This document shows positions 9,416 to 18,881 of a DNA stretch of 64,000 nucleotides, piece by piece (within the stretch, counting starts at the first letter, position 1; each line of letters opens with the position of its first letter). The translations under genes were made by a program, and so were the position numbers. The notes beneath the pieces are model-generated. The model was not told the origin of the DNA and did not search any database. It saw only the letters and a list, made by a program, of their open reading frames with translations. This DNA is from Curtobacterium sp. MCBA15_012 (lineage in GTDB: Bacteria > Actinomycetota > Actinomycetes > Actinomycetales > Microbacteriaceae). The stretch is from the NCBI RefSeq assembly GCF_001864935.2, contig NZ_CP126267.1, positions 2,914,001 to 2,978,000 of the forward strand, in the 5' to 3' direction.

Positions 9416-9436
9416 ACAACCATTGTACGCATACAA
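9406..9436. promoter_or_regulatory. Twin MarR-type palindromes before the ClC gene
   Basis: On the plus strand, TTGCATGCACACAA (about 9406-9419) and TTGTACGCATACAA (9423-9436) are two TTG-N8-CAA sites. They lie between the marR stop and the ClC coding region and overlap its possible start codons, so a regulator bound here could control clc separately from marR. Confidence 0.5.
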
Positions 9437-9461
9437 CTCTCGGTCACCCGAGGACCGTGGA

Positions 9462-9926
9462 TCACCCGCCGAAGGCCGAGACCTCCTCCGGTGTCGGCTC
9501 CCCCATCGCCCGACGGAACGCCGCCATCCCCGCCACGGCGACCTCCCGGTCCTGCTCGGGCATCCCGGCGACGATCGCCTCGAGTTCGGTGCGGCGCCGT
9601 GCGGAGACCTCGTCCACGAGGGCGTGCCCCCGCTCGGTGGCGGCGATGCGCACCTCGCGGCGACTGTCGGCGCTCGGGCGTCGCTCCACCCAACCGCCCG
9701 TGACGAGCCGGTCGACGTTCCGGGTCAGGGTCGAGGGACCGACCGCGAGCCGCTCGGCCAGTTCACCAGCGCGTGTCGGCCCGAGGGTCGCGACGAGCAC
9801 GATGAGCCGGAACTGCGGCACGCTGACGTCCTCGAGCGCGGGTGCCAGGGACCGGGCGACGACCCCGAGGAGGCCGCGGGAAGCGGCGAGGACCTCGTCG
9901 ATCCCGTGATCAGCGTGTTCCGACAT
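9462..9926 (-). CDS. MarR-family transcriptional regulator
   Basis: A 154-residue winged-helix protein starting MSEHADHGIDE. The core shows VSVPQFRLIVLVATLGPTR, LAERLAVGPSTLTRNVDRL (recognition helix) and the wing VERRPSADSRREVRIAATERG. It lies directly upstream of the ClC gene on the same strand, with two MarR-type palindromes in the short gap. Ligand unknown. I infer that it controls the channel gene and possibly itself. Confidence 0.85.
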   Translation of the reverse strand: MSEHADHGIDEVLAASRGLLGVVARSLAPALEDVSVPQFRLIVLVATLGPTRAGELAERLAVGPSTLTRNVDRLVTGGWVERRPSADSRREVRIAATERGHALVDEVSARRRTELEAIVAGMPEQDREVAVAGMAAFRRAMGEPTPEEVSAFGG

Positions 9927-9946
9927 GGGTCCATCCTCCCAGGCGG

Positions 9947-10651
9947 TCACATCGCCTCCTTGAGCCCCCGCCGCACCAGGAGTGCGTTCACCGGGTACGA
10001 GCACACGAAGCCGGCGACCATCGCGAGCTGCATCGCGACCCAGAACTCGGGCGTCAGCACCCCGACCCGGCCGCCGAACGCCGCCGGGAACACCACGAAC
10101 TGCCACAGCGCCATCAGCCCGTACATGCCGACCTGCCACGCGGTGATGCTGAGGGTGTCGGCCTTGAGCGCGGCGACCAACCCGTCCCGCAGCCCGAGCC
10201 CGCGCATCGGGGCGATCGACCAGTACTGGAACGCGATCCCGACCACGAAGGCGACGACGAAGTCGAGGATCCACCCGGCGAAGACCGCGTCCCGGTACAG
10301 CGTGCCGAGCCCGACGAGCGCACCGAGACCGGGGAACGCGACGAGACCGAACTCACCGACCAGGTCGCCGAGCGCACAGCCCGCCCCGCAGTGGCTCGTG
10401 TCGATCGCCGTCCCCGCGAGCCGACCGTGCCCGTCGACGGTCGCCCGACCCCGACGCAGGTAGAACACGAGCCACACCACGCTGCCGAACAGCATGGTGA
10501 GCGGCCACACGAACGCCATGACGCGCATGTGCGGCGGGTGCCGGACGACGTCCACGGTCACGACGAGCGCGCACGCGACCGCCAGGATGAGCAGGCCAAT
10601 GCAGACCGCCGTGAGCAGCGGCGGCAGGGCCGTCACGGTGAGGCCGTCCAC
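9947..10651 (-). CDS. DUF4396 membrane protein
   Basis: A 234-residue multi-pass membrane protein, with the start taken at GTG (VDGLTVTALPP) two bases after the sugar-porter stop. It carries the signature SHCGAGCALGDLVGE followed by hydrophobic segments and QYWSIAPMRGLG, which I recognise as typical of DUF4396. The HCGAGC motif before a transmembrane helix might bind metal or haem, but no function is established. It is probably co-transcribed with the sugar porter upstream and marR downstream. Confidence 0.75.
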   Translation of the reverse strand: MDGLTVTALPPLLTAVCIGLLILAVACALVVTVDVVRHPPHMRVMAFVWPLTMLFGSVVWLVFYLRRGRATVDGHGRLAGTAIDTSHCGAGCALGDLVGEFGLVAFPGLGALVGLGTLYRDAVFAGWILDFVVAFVVGIAFQYWSIAPMRGLGLRDGLVAALKADTLSITAWQVGMYGLMALWQFVVFPAAFGGRVGVLTPEFWVAMQLAMVAGFVCSYPVNALLVRRGLKEAM

Positions 10652-10652
10652 G

Positions 10653-12116
10653 TCAGCGTCCCGCGCCGGTCGACCCGTCCGCCGCGTGGGCGCTCGCCGG
10701 GGGTACGGTGCCGACCTGCTCGAGGGAGCGACCGCGGGTCTCCGGCACGGCACGCCAGATGAAGACCAGCGCGAGCAGCCCGACGGCGGCGAAGCCGAAG
10801 AAGGTGCCCGTGATGCCGGCCGCCGCGACGACCGAGGGGAACACCAGCCCGATGCACGCGTTCGCCGTCCAGAGGCACGCGACCGCGATCCCCATGCCGA
10901 GCGCGCGGATGCGGCCGGGGAAGACCTCGGACAGCACGACCCACGTCGCGACGTTGAGGAACGTCTGCATCGACCCGACGAACGCGACGACGAGCGCCAG
11001 GATCACCCACGGCCGTGCCGGGTCCCCGGGTGCGAGCACGAGCGACGCGGTGCCGATGAGCAGGTGGCAGACCGTCGTCAGCGCGTAGCCGACGATCAGG
11101 GTCGTCCGCCGGTCGATGCGCTCCATGTTCCGCAGCGCGACCAGCCCGCCGAGGACCGCGATCACGCCGGGCACGACGTTCACGACGAGCGCGGTCGACC
11201 GGGTGAAGCCGGACTCCACCAGGACGGCCTGGCCGTAGTACATGATCGAGTTGATCCCGGTGAGCTGCTGGGCGACGCCGATCCCCGCGCCGACCAGCAC
11301 GATCCGGACGAGTCGTCGGTCGCCGAGCAGGGCGTGCCAGCCCCGCGCCGCCGAGGGGCCGGTCGTCGCGGCGGCGCGCACGATCTCGTCGAGCTCGGCG
11401 GCGGCACGCTCGGGCGACCGGACCGCGGCGAGGACCGTGTACGCCTCGTCGGTGCGGCCCCGCGCGGCGAGCCAGCGCGGCGACTCCGGCACGCGCAGCA
11501 TGCCGACGAACAGGGCGACGGCGGGCAGGGCGCAGACCGCGAGCATGACGCGCCAGACCCCGTCGCCCTCGCCCCACAGCGTGCCGATCACGGCGTTGAC
11601 GACGAAGGCGGCGAGCTGGCCGATCACGATCATCAGTTCGTTGCGCCCGGACAGGGACCCGCGGAACTCGTACGGGGCGACCTCGGCGAGGAACACCGGC
11701 ACGACCGTCGACGCGCCGCCGACCGCCAGGCCGAGCAGCACGCGGCCGACGACCATGACGCCGAGGGCCGGTGCCACGACGCACACCAAAGTGCCGACGA
11801 AGAACACGACCGCGAGCAGCGTGATCGTCGGGCGTCGTCCCCAGCCGTCCGCGACCCGTCCGCCGAGGGCCGCGCCGACGACCGCGCCGAAGAGCAGCGA
11901 GCTCGTCACGACGCCCTCCGTGGTGGGGGTCAGCCCGAGTTCCTGGCTCATCGGCAGGAGTGCACCGTTGACCACGCCGGTGTCGTAGCCGAACAGCAGG
12001 CCGCCGAGGGTCGCGACGAGGGCCACCACGCCGAGTCGGCGACGGTGCGGTCCGGAGCCCATCGGGGGCAGGGGGACGGTGCCGGTGGGTCGCCCGGTCG
12101 CTTCGGTGCTGGTCAT
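10653..12116 (-). CDS. Sugar porter (MFS, SP family)
   Basis: A 487-residue inner-membrane sugar/proton symporter. Signature motifs are LLFGYDTGVVNGALL in helix 1, DGWGRRPT in the loop after helix 2, RVLLGLAVGGAS, PESPRWLAARGR before the central loop, QQLTGINSIMYYG in helix 7 and PETRGRSLEQVG at the end of helix 12. These assign the SP family (XylE/GalP-like) strongly, but not the sugar. First gene of a run with the DUF4396 protein and marR. Confidence 0.92.
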   Translation of the reverse strand: MTSTEATGRPTGTVPLPPMGSGPHRRRLGVVALVATLGGLLFGYDTGVVNGALLPMSQELGLTPTTEGVVTSSLLFGAVVGAALGGRVADGWGRRPTITLLAVVFFVGTLVCVVAPALGVMVVGRVLLGLAVGGASTVVPVFLAEVAPYEFRGSLSGRNELMIVIGQLAAFVVNAVIGTLWGEGDGVWRVMLAVCALPAVALFVGMLRVPESPRWLAARGRTDEAYTVLAAVRSPERAAAELDEIVRAAATTGPSAARGWHALLGDRRLVRIVLVGAGIGVAQQLTGINSIMYYGQAVLVESGFTRSTALVVNVVPGVIAVLGGLVALRNMERIDRRTTLIVGYALTTVCHLLIGTASLVLAPGDPARPWVILALVVAFVGSMQTFLNVATWVVLSEVFPGRIRALGMGIAVACLWTANACIGLVFPSVVAAAGITGTFFGFAAVGLLALVFIWRAVPETRGRSLEQVGTVPPASAHAADGSTGAGR

Positions 12117-12257
12117 CGGTCCCAGTCTGCTCCGTGTCGGGGGCTGCTCCGTGCCGGGGTCGGCGCCGTGTCCGCGGGGCGCGAGGTGCCGACGGTCCGC
12201 TCCGTGTCGGGGCCCCGCCCGTTCCGGGGTCCGGCCCGTGGGGTCGGCGCGCGCCGG

Positions 12258-12764
12258 TCAGTCCTCGGCGGGCCCGTCGCCGAGGACGTCGCCCAGCGAG
12301 GCCATCCCGGCCCCGTGGTCGGTGTAGCGGCGGACCGTCCGTCGTGCCGCGGCGCTCGCGGCTCCGGACAGCGCGGGGTTCCGGCGGGCGGCATCGGCGA
12401 CGCGACCGGCGTGGCCCGCGGTCGACAGGAGCACGTTCGCGAGTGCGCGGGCATCGCCCTGGTCGGGCACACCGGCGACGGCCCAGGCGCTGCGGAGCTG
12501 CTCGTCGGGTGAGACCCCGCGCCGGGTGCCCATGCGGTGCCAGTCGGACAGCGCGCCCTCGGTGCGGGTGGCGGCCCGCTCGACCTCGCCCGCACGGCGT
12601 CGGTCGACGGCACGCGCTGCGTCGGCGGCTGCGTCCTCGGCCCCGGGCTCCCGCGACGCGACGGCGTCGGCCCGCTGTCGTGCCGCGGTGTCGTCGCCGC
12701 CGCCCTCGGCGATGCGGGCGGCGTGCGCTGCGGCTGCTGCGGCGAGGATCTCGTGACGGTCCAT
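12258..12764 (-). CDS. Hypothetical Ala/Arg-rich protein
   Basis: A 168-residue soluble protein with no family I recognise. It is rich in Ala, Arg and Asp with predicted helices throughout, and has no signal peptide or membrane segment. A minus-strand TAGCGT hexamer at 12771-12776 stands six bases before the ATG, suggesting a leaderless transcript and supporting the start. The following 141 bases up to the sugar porter contain a repeated CTCCGTGTCGGGG motif (12128 and 12201) but no gene. Confidence 0.6.
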   Translation of the reverse strand: MDRHEILAAAAAAHAARIAEGGGDDTAARQRADAVASREPGAEDAAADAARAVDRRRAGEVERAATRTEGALSDWHRMGTRRGVSPDEQLRSAWAVAGVPDQGDARALANVLLSTAGHAGRVADAARRNPALSGAASAAARRTVRRYTDHGAGMASLGDVLGDGPAED

Positions 12765-12917
12765 GCCTCGACGCTAGCCGCTCGGACCGACACCCCGGCA
12801 CCGGCGGCGGATCCGGCGCACGGCCCCGTTCCTCCCCGGGGCGTCGCCGCGGCCCTGTCCGTCCACAGGGCGTCGCCGGGGCGCTGCGGGCCGGTTACGC
12901 TCGACCCGAGGGGGAAC

Positions 12918-13823
12918 ATGAACAACCGCACCGCCGTCGTCGGCCTGGTCGTGCTGGCAGCCGTGACGCTGTCCGGCTGCTCGCTGCTCCGTGGGTCGGA
13001 CGGTGCGGTCCCGGCACCGACGTCCCGCAGCAGCACCGCGTCGGCCTCCCCGACCGCAGACCCGACGCCCGACGCCGAGTCCGACGAGGACCTGCTGTCC
13101 GCTTCCGCGTCGCCCCGCACGCCCACGCCGGAACCGTCCGAGGCGGCGGCCCCCGCGCCCGTGCTGACCCCGATCCCGGCCGGCACGGTGCTCACCGAGA
13201 CCGATGTGGCATCGCCCAAGGGCAGCATCCACTTCCACGTCCGGGTCGTCGCGGACGGCGACGACACCTTCACGGCGCAGTTCTCCGGCTTCACGTCGAC
13301 GCTGCCGGTCCCGGTCGCGGTCGGCTTCTTCGAGCGGGCCAGACAGGTCGGCGACGGCCTGACCTACCCCGGTGTCGGCACGCACGTCCTCGGCGGTCCC
13401 ACCAGCGGCCCGCAGTCCGTCGCGGTGCCGCTCGACGGTTCCGGCGTCGACCCGTCCGGCCTCGGCACGCTCGTGGTGTCCTCGGCGGCCGCCGCCGGGC
13501 AGGACGTCCCGGTCGAGATCGCAGCCGGCAAGGTCCTGGCCGTCGCATCGCTGCGCTGGTCGGTCCCGGCACGCCAGACGAACGTGCACCCGGTCGACGG
13601 CGGCGCACGCGCGAACGCTTCCGGCCCGGTCACCGCGACCACGGCGAGCGGTGCCCCGCGGTCCTACACGGTGGCGTCGGGCGACCTCATCGGGGACGTC
13701 GCGGCGCGATTCGGCATCACGGTGACCGACCTGGTCTGGCTCAACGAGGGCGTCCAGGTGTTCGGGCAGGACCAGTACCTCTACGAGGGCACGACGCTCA
13801 ACCTCGACCCGCTCGGGCGCTGA
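12918..13823 (+). CDS. Lipoprotein with C-terminal LysM domain
   Basis: A 301-residue secreted lipoprotein. The signal peptide ends in a lipobox (TLSGC, Cys18 or so), followed by a Ser/Thr/Pro-rich linker of about 60 residues, a middle domain of unknown type (about 80-230), and a LysM-like segment near the end (SYTVASGDLIGDVAARFG ... DLVWLNEGVQ). LysM modules bind peptidoglycan glycan strands, so I infer wall association. A TACGCT hexamer at 12898-12903 and a GAGGGGGA ribosome-binding site precede the ATG. Confidence 0.8.
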   Translation: MNNRTAVVGLVVLAAVTLSGCSLLRGSDGAVPAPTSRSSTASASPTADPTPDAESDEDLLSASASPRTPTPEPSEAAAPAPVLTPIPAGTVLTETDVASPKGSIHFHVRVVADGDDTFTAQFSGFTSTLPVPVAVGFFERARQVGDGLTYPGVGTHVLGGPTSGPQSVAVPLDGSGVDPSGLGTLVVSSAAAAGQDVPVEIAAGKVLAVASLRWSVPARQTNVHPVDGGARANASGPVTATTASGAPRSYTVASGDLIGDVAARFGITVTDLVWLNEGVQVFGQDQYLYEGTTLNLDPLGR

Positions 13824-13952
13824 GGCGCGGGGTCCAGGCCGCGGTGTCCAGGCCGCGCGGTTAGGCCGCGCGGCCGGGCCGCGCGGCCGGGTCGCGCGGC
13901 CGGGTCGCGCGGCCGGGTCGCGACGGCGGCTTCCGCACCTGGGTGACCGGCA

Positions 13953-14000
13953 GACGGACGGGAGGCGCGGTGCCAGCCGGCACCGCGCCTCCCGTCCGTC
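13953..14000. terminator. Bidirectional hairpin between convergent genes
   Basis: Perfect 22-base arms (13953-13974 and 13979-14000) of the recurrent GACGGACGGGAGGCGCGG type, lying between the lipoprotein gene and the end of pgi. The bases just before it (13850-13920) are a GCGCGGCCGGG tandem run. Confidence 0.8.
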
Positions 14001-14015
14001 CCGGGGTGACGCGGT

Positions 14016-15722
14016 CTAGCCGCGCAGCTCCAGGTACTTGGCGATGAGCGCCTTCGTCGACGAGTCCTGCGCGTCGAGCGCGGACTGGTCGCCGTCGACC
14101 GCCGGGGCGATCTGCAGCGCGAGCTGCTTGCCGAGCTCCACGCCCCACTGGTCGAACGAGTCGATGCCCCAGATGGTGCCCTCGGTGAACACGATGTGCT
14201 CGTAGAGCGCGATGAGCTGGCCGAGGACGCTCGGGGTGAGCTCCGGCGCGAGGATCGACGTGGACGGCTTGTTGCCGGTGAAGGTGCGCGCGGCGACGAT
14301 GCCCTCGTCGGTGGTGCCCTCGGCGCGGACCTCGTCGGCGGTCTTGCCGAACGCGAGCGCCTTCGTCTGCGCGAAGAAGTTCGCGAGGAACAGCGCGTGC
14401 ACGTCCTGGCCCGGCTGCACGGCCTTGCCGTCGCCGGACTCGTCCTTCAGCGGACGGGCCGGCTTCGCGACCGTGATGAAGTCGGCCGGGACCAGGCGCG
14501 TGCCCTGGTGGATGAGCTGGTAGAACGCGTGCTGGCCGTTCGTGCCGGGCTCGCCCCAGAAGACCTCACCGGTGTCGGTCGTGACGGGGGTGCCGTCCCA
14601 GCGCACGCGCTTGCCGTTCGACTCCATGGTGAGCTGCTGCAGGTACGCGGCGAAGCGGTGCAGGTACTGCGTGTACGGCAGGACCGCGTGGCTCTGCGCA
14701 CCGAGGAAGTTCGTGTACCAGACGTTGAGCAGGCCCATCAGGACCGGGACGTTCTGCTCGAGCGGCGTCGTGCGGACGTGCTCGTCGATGGCGTGGAAGC
14801 CGGCGAGGAACTGCTCCCAGTTCTCCTTGCCGATCGCGATGACGACGCTCGTGCCGATGGCCGAGTCGACCGAGTAGCGGCCGCCCACCCAGTCCCAGAA
14901 GCCGAAGGCGTTCTCGGGGTCGATGCCGAACGCGGCGACCTTGTCGAGCGCGGTCGACACGGCGACGAAGTGCTTCGCGACGGCGTTCGACTTGTCGTCG
15001 TCCGAGGCGTCGGTCAGGCCGAGCCGCTCCCACAGCCACTGGCGCGCCAGGCGGGCGTTCGTCAGGGTCTCGAGGGTGCCGAAGGTCTTCGACGCGACGA
15101 TGAACAGCGTGGTCTCGGGGTCGAGGTCCGCGGTCTTCTCGTAGATGTCGGCGGGGTCGATGTTCGAGACGAAGCGCGCCTCGAGCCCGGGCTGCACGTA
15201 CGGCTTCAGGGCCTCGTAGACCATGACCGGGCCGAGGTCCGAGCCGCCGATGCCGATGTTGACGACGGTCTCGATGCGCTTGCCGGTCACGCCGGTCCAC
15301 GCACCGGAGCGCACCTGCTCGGCGAAGGCGTACACCTTGTCGAGCGTGGCGTGCACGTCGGCGTCGACGTCCTGGCCGTCCACGACGAGCGCCGGGGTGG
15401 CGCCCTTCGGGCGGCGGAGCGCGGTGTGCAGGACGGCGCGGTCCTCGGTCACGTTGATGTGGTCACCGGCGAGCATCGCCTGGAAGCGCTCGGCGACCTT
15501 CGTGTCCTTCGCGACCTCGAGCAGCGCGTCGAGGATCTCCGGGGTCACGAGCCCCTTGGACAGGTCGACGGTCAGGTCGGCGGCCTGGAACGTGTACTGC
15601 TCGGCACGACCGGGGTCGCTGTCGAACCAACCGCGCAGGTCGGGGGTGAAGCCGTCGGCGATGCCGGCGAGCTTCTTCCATCCGTCGGTCGACGTGGGGT
15701 CGACGGGAGCAGATTCGGTCAC
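14016..15722 (-). CDS. pgi: Glucose-6-phosphate isomerase
   Basis: Interconverts glucose 6-phosphate and fructose 6-phosphate in the cytoplasm. The 568-residue protein has the classic PGI signatures: [56 protein letters not shown] and [11 protein letters not shown]. Length fits the long bacterial type. The start is GTG with an AGGAGG ribosome-binding site (15730-15735 on the complement) a few bases upstream. It probably has its own promoter in the 113-base gap after copA. Confidence 0.97.
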   Translation of the reverse strand: MTESAPVDPTSTDGWKKLAGIADGFTPDLRGWFDSDPGRAEQYTFQAADLTVDLSKGLVTPEILDALLEVAKDTKVAERFQAMLAGDHINVTEDRAVLHTALRRPKGATPALVVDGQDVDADVHATLDKVYAFAEQVRSGAWTGVTGKRIETVVNIGIGGSDLGPVMVYEALKPYVQPGLEARFVSNIDPADIYEKTADLDPETTLFIVASKTFGTLETLTNARLARQWLWERLGLTDASDDDKSNAVAKHFVAVSTALDKVAAFGIDPENAFGFWDWVGGRYSVDSAIGTSVVIAIGKENWEQFLAGFHAIDEHVRTTPLEQNVPVLMGLLNVWYTNFLGAQSHAVLPYTQYLHRFAAYLQQLTMESNGKRVRWDGTPVTTDTGEVFWGEPGTNGQHAFYQLIHQGTRLVPADFITVAKPARPLKDESGDGKAVQPGQDVHALFLANFFAQTKALAFGKTADEVRAEGTTDEGIVAARTFTGNKPSTSILAPELTPSVLGQLIALYEHIVFTEGTIWGIDSFDQWGVELGKQLALQIAPAVDGDQSALDAQDSSTKALIAKYLELRG

Positions 15723-15835
15723 TTCGGTCCTCCTGGGATCGCGTTCGATCAGTCGAGCCCGCGGGTCACCGCAGCACTGCGTCGCGGACCACCTCCGAGC
15801 GTAGTGCCGCGGGGGTGCGGTCGCGCACAGCGCCC

Positions 15836-18094
15836 TCAGGCCTGCGGCCGGAACCGACGCAACCGCAGGCTGTTCGTCACGACGAAGACCGACGAGAACG
15901 CCATCGCCGCCCCCGCCAGCACGGGGTTGAGCAGCCCCGCCATCGCGAGCGGGATCGCCGCGACGTTGTACGCGAACGCCCAGAACAGGTTGCCCCGGAT
16001 CGTCCGCAGGGTCGCCCGCGACAGCCGCACGGCGTCCGCGACGACGGTCAGCCGTCCGCTCACGACCGTGATGTCACTCGCCGCGATCGCCACGTCGGTG
16101 CCGGCGCCCATCGCGATGCCGAGGTCGGCCGCCGCCAGTGCCGCCGCGTCGTTGACACCGTCGCCGACCATCGCCACGGTCCGCCCCTCGGCCTGCAGGC
16201 GACGGACGGTCTCGAGCTTCGACGCCGGGGTCGCCCGGGCGTGGACCTCGTCGATGCCGACCTGCTCGGCGACCGCACGGGCCGCTCCCTCGTTGTCGCC
16301 GGTGAGCAGGACGGGGCGGAGGCCCAGGGCGACGAAGCGTCGGACGGCGTCGGCGGCCTCGGGCTTCACGGTGTCGCCGACGACCACGACGCCGAGCGCG
16401 GCGCCGCTGCGGGCGACCACGACGGCGGTTCCGCCCGACGCCTCGGCCGCGGCCACCGCGGTACGGAGGTCCTCGGGGAGCGTGACCGCCCAGGCGTCGG
16501 TCAGCCAGGACGCCGTGCCGACGAGCACGACCTCGCCGTCGACGAGCGCCTGCACGCCGGCCCCCGGTTCGGCGCGGAAGTCCGTGGCGGTGGGGACGTC
16601 GAGCCCGCGCGCCCGCGCTGCCGCGACGACGGCCCGGCCGACCGGGTGCTCGGACCCGTCCTCGGCGGACGCCGCCAGGGCGAGGACGTCGGCGTCGGCG
16701 GCGGCGGCGGCGGCACCAGCACCGCCCACCGCCACGACCACGTCCCGGACCTCCGTCGCACCCGTCGTCACGGTCCCGGTCTTGTCGAGCACGATCGTGT
16801 CGACCGTCCGGGTCCGCTCGAGCGCCTGCGGTCCCCCGATCAGGATGCCGAGCTGCGATCCCCGCCCGGTCCCGACGAGCAGCGCGGTGGGCGTCGCCAG
16901 CCCGAGCGCGCACGGGCAGGCGATGATGAGCGTCGCGACCGCGGCGGTGAAGGCCGCGGTGAGCGAGCCGCCCGCGACGAGCCACCCGACGAACGCGCCG
17001 ACGGCGAGCCCGATGACGACCGGCACGAACACGGCCGAGACCCGGTCGGCAAGGCGCTGGACGGCGGCCTTGCCGGTCTGCGCCTCCTCGACGAGCCTGC
17101 CCATGCGCGCGAGCTCGGTGTCGGCGCCGACCGCGGTGACCTCGACCACGAGCCGTCCGCCGACGTTCACGGTCGCGCCGGTCACCCGGTCGCCGGGGCG
17201 CACCTCGACCGGTACGGACTCGCCCGTGAGCATGCCGAGGTCGACCGCCGACGACCCGTCCTGCACGACGCCGTCGCTCGGGATGCGCTCCCCCGGCCGG
17301 ACGACCACGACGTCGCCGACCACGAGCGAGGCGGCCGGGACGCGGTGCTCGGCCGGGCCGCCGGGGCCGTCCCGCAGCACCGAGGCGTCCTTCGCACCGA
17401 GCTCGAGCAGGGCACGCAGCGCCTCGCCGGACCGCTGCTTCGCCCGGGCCTCCATGTACCGTCCGGCGAGGATGAACACCGTGACGGCCGAGGCGACCTC
17501 GAGGTACAGGTCGCTCGCCTCGGGGTCGGCGGCGAACCACGAGAACACCATGTGCATCCCGGGTCGTCCGGCGTCGCCGAGGAACAGCGCGGAGAGCGAC
17601 CACCCGAAGGCCGCGAGGACGCCGACGCTCACCAGGGTGTCCATGGTCGCCGCACCGTGTCGGGCGTTCGTCCACGCCGCACGGTGGAAGGGCAGGGCAC
17701 CCCAGACCGCGACGGGGGCCGCGAGTGCGAGTGCCGCCCACTGCCAGTTCGGGAACTGCAGCACGGGCACCATCGACAGCAGCACGACGGGCACCGCGAG
17801 CACCGCGGACACGACGAGTCGTTGCCGCAGGGGCGCGGTCGGGTCGTCGGTCTCCGGCGCCTCCGGTGGGGCGGCGGCGTGCACGGTCGCGCCGTACCCG
17901 GCCGCCTCGACCGCAGCGATGAGTGCGGCGGTGTCCGCCGCGTCCGGGCCGGCGACCTCGACCTGCGCCTGTTCCGTGGCGTAGTTCACCGTCGCGGTGA
18001 CCCCGGGGAGCTTCCCGAGCTTCCGCTCGATCCGGTTCGCGCACGAGGCGCAGGTCATGCCGGTGATGTCGAGCTCGACGACCCCGTCGCTCAC
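15836..18094 (-). CDS. copA: Copper-translocating P1B-type ATPase
   Basis: A 752-residue copper-exporting P-type ATPase of the inner membrane. It has one N-terminal heavy-metal domain (GMTCASC, Cys15 and Cys18), about eight transmembrane helices, the TGES actuator motif (290-293), the ion-path CPC at 393-395, the phosphorylated Asp437 in DKTGT, SEHPVG in the nucleotide domain and [10 protein letters not shown]. The CPC motif points to Cu(I). The GTG start overlaps the copZ stop (GTGA). It is the last gene of csoR-copZ-copA. Confidence 0.95.
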   Translation of the reverse strand: MSDGVVELDITGMTCASCANRIERKLGKLPGVTATVNYATEQAQVEVAGPDAADTAALIAAVEAAGYGATVHAAAPPEAPETDDPTAPLRQRLVVSAVLAVPVVLLSMVPVLQFPNWQWAALALAAPVAVWGALPFHRAAWTNARHGAATMDTLVSVGVLAAFGWSLSALFLGDAGRPGMHMVFSWFAADPEASDLYLEVASAVTVFILAGRYMEARAKQRSGEALRALLELGAKDASVLRDGPGGPAEHRVPAASLVVGDVVVVRPGERIPSDGVVQDGSSAVDLGMLTGESVPVEVRPGDRVTGATVNVGGRLVVEVTAVGADTELARMGRLVEEAQTGKAAVQRLADRVSAVFVPVVIGLAVGAFVGWLVAGGSLTAAFTAAVATLIIACPCALGLATPTALLVGTGRGSQLGILIGGPQALERTRTVDTIVLDKTGTVTTGATEVRDVVVAVGGAGAAAAAADADVLALAASAEDGSEHPVGRAVVAAARARGLDVPTATDFRAEPGAGVQALVDGEVVLVGTASWLTDAWAVTLPEDLRTAVAAAEASGGTAVVVARSGAALGVVVVGDTVKPEAADAVRRFVALGLRPVLLTGDNEGAARAVAEQVGIDEVHARATPASKLETVRRLQAEGRTVAMVGDGVNDAAALAAADLGIAMGAGTDVAIAASDITVVSGRLTVVADAVRLSRATLRTIRGNLFWAFAYNVAAIPLAMAGLLNPVLAGAAMAFSSVFVVTNSLRLRRFRPQA

Positions 18095-18309
18095 CGTGCC
18101 ACGACCTCGTAGCCCGCCTCGGCGACGGCGGCGCGCACGGACGCGGGGTCGAGCGGGTGGTCGGAGGTCACGGTCACGGTCGACGAGCCGCCGGGGACGA
18201 GTTCGACCGCGACGTCGGTGACGCCGTCGAGCTCGGACACCTCCTCGGTGACGCTCGCCACGCAGTGCTCGCAGGTCATGCCGGTGACGGCGAGGGTCTC
18301 GGTGGTCAT
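18091..18309 (-). CDS. copZ: Copper chaperone (heavy-metal-associated domain)
   Basis: A 72-residue single HMA-domain protein with the metal-binding motif GMTCEHC (Cys13, Cys16). Such chaperones bind Cu(I) in the cytoplasm and pass it to CopA, and here the stop overlaps the copA start. Full length for the family. Confidence 0.93.
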   Translation of the reverse strand: MTTETLAVTGMTCEHCVASVTEEVSELDGVTDVAVELVPGGSSTVTVTSDHPLDPASVRAAVAEAGYEVVAR

Positions 18310-18341
18310 CTGGGTTCCTTCCGGTCGGTCCGAACAGTGGG

Positions 18342-18638
18342 TCAGGAGCGGACGAGCCGCGCGATCGCGTCGCTCGCCTCGCGCACCTTCGCGTCGGCGG
18401 CCTCGCCGCCCTCGGCGACGGCCTGGGCGACGCAGTGCCGCAGGTGGTCCTCGAGCAGCGACAGTGCGACGCGTTCGAGCGCACGGTTCGCCGCCGAGAT
18501 CTGGGTGAGGACGTCGATGCAGTACGTCTCGTCCTCCACCATGCGCGCGATGCCGCGCACCTGCCCCTCGGCACGGCGCAGCCGCTTGAGCAGGTCGTCC
18601 TTGTCGTCGATGTACCCGACGTGCGTGTGGTCGTGCAT
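18342..18638 (-). CDS. csoR: CsoR-family copper-sensing repressor
   Basis: A 98-residue all-helical regulator. The Cu(I) ligand set of CsoR is complete: Cys40 (ETYCIDVL), His65 and Cys69 (LEDHLRHC), with the expected C-x24-H-x3-C spacing. CsoR represses until Cu(I) binds. A matching operator lies about 30 bases upstream, so the csoR-copZ-copA operon is probably autoregulated. An N-terminal His-rich stretch (MHDHTH) may add metal binding. Confidence 0.94.
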   Translation of the reverse strand: MHDHTHVGYIDDKDDLLKRLRRAEGQVRGIARMVEDETYCIDVLTQISAANRALERVALSLLEDHLRHCVAQAVAEGGEAADAKVREASDAIARLVRS

Positions 18639-18667
18639 GCTGCCCTCCGTCACCGTGTACGACACGG

Positions 18668-18682
18668 TACCCCCCTGGGGTA
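18668..18682. promoter_or_regulatory. CsoR-type operator
   Basis: TACCCCCCTGGGGTA, a near-perfect palindrome of the form known for CsoR sites, between csoR and the divergent AraC-type gene. Confidence 0.8.
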
Positions 18683-18881
18683 TTCCCGCGCACCGGGTCC
18701 GCCGCACGGGTCCCGGCGGTCGGCTCGCGGTCCGGCGTGGTCGGGACACCGGCCGGGAGGCGCGGCTCCGGTCCGCCCCGCCGCCCACGGACCGCGCGTG
18801 CGCACCTGGTGCGCGTCGGGCCGCGGCCCGCGATGTACGCGGACCGACGCGCATCCCGGACAGGCCTGCCATGATGCGCGG

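Noticed and set aside
14196..17984. A 1262-residue plus-strand open frame over pgi and copA
   Set aside because: It is antisense to two confidently identified genes and has no recognisable domain.
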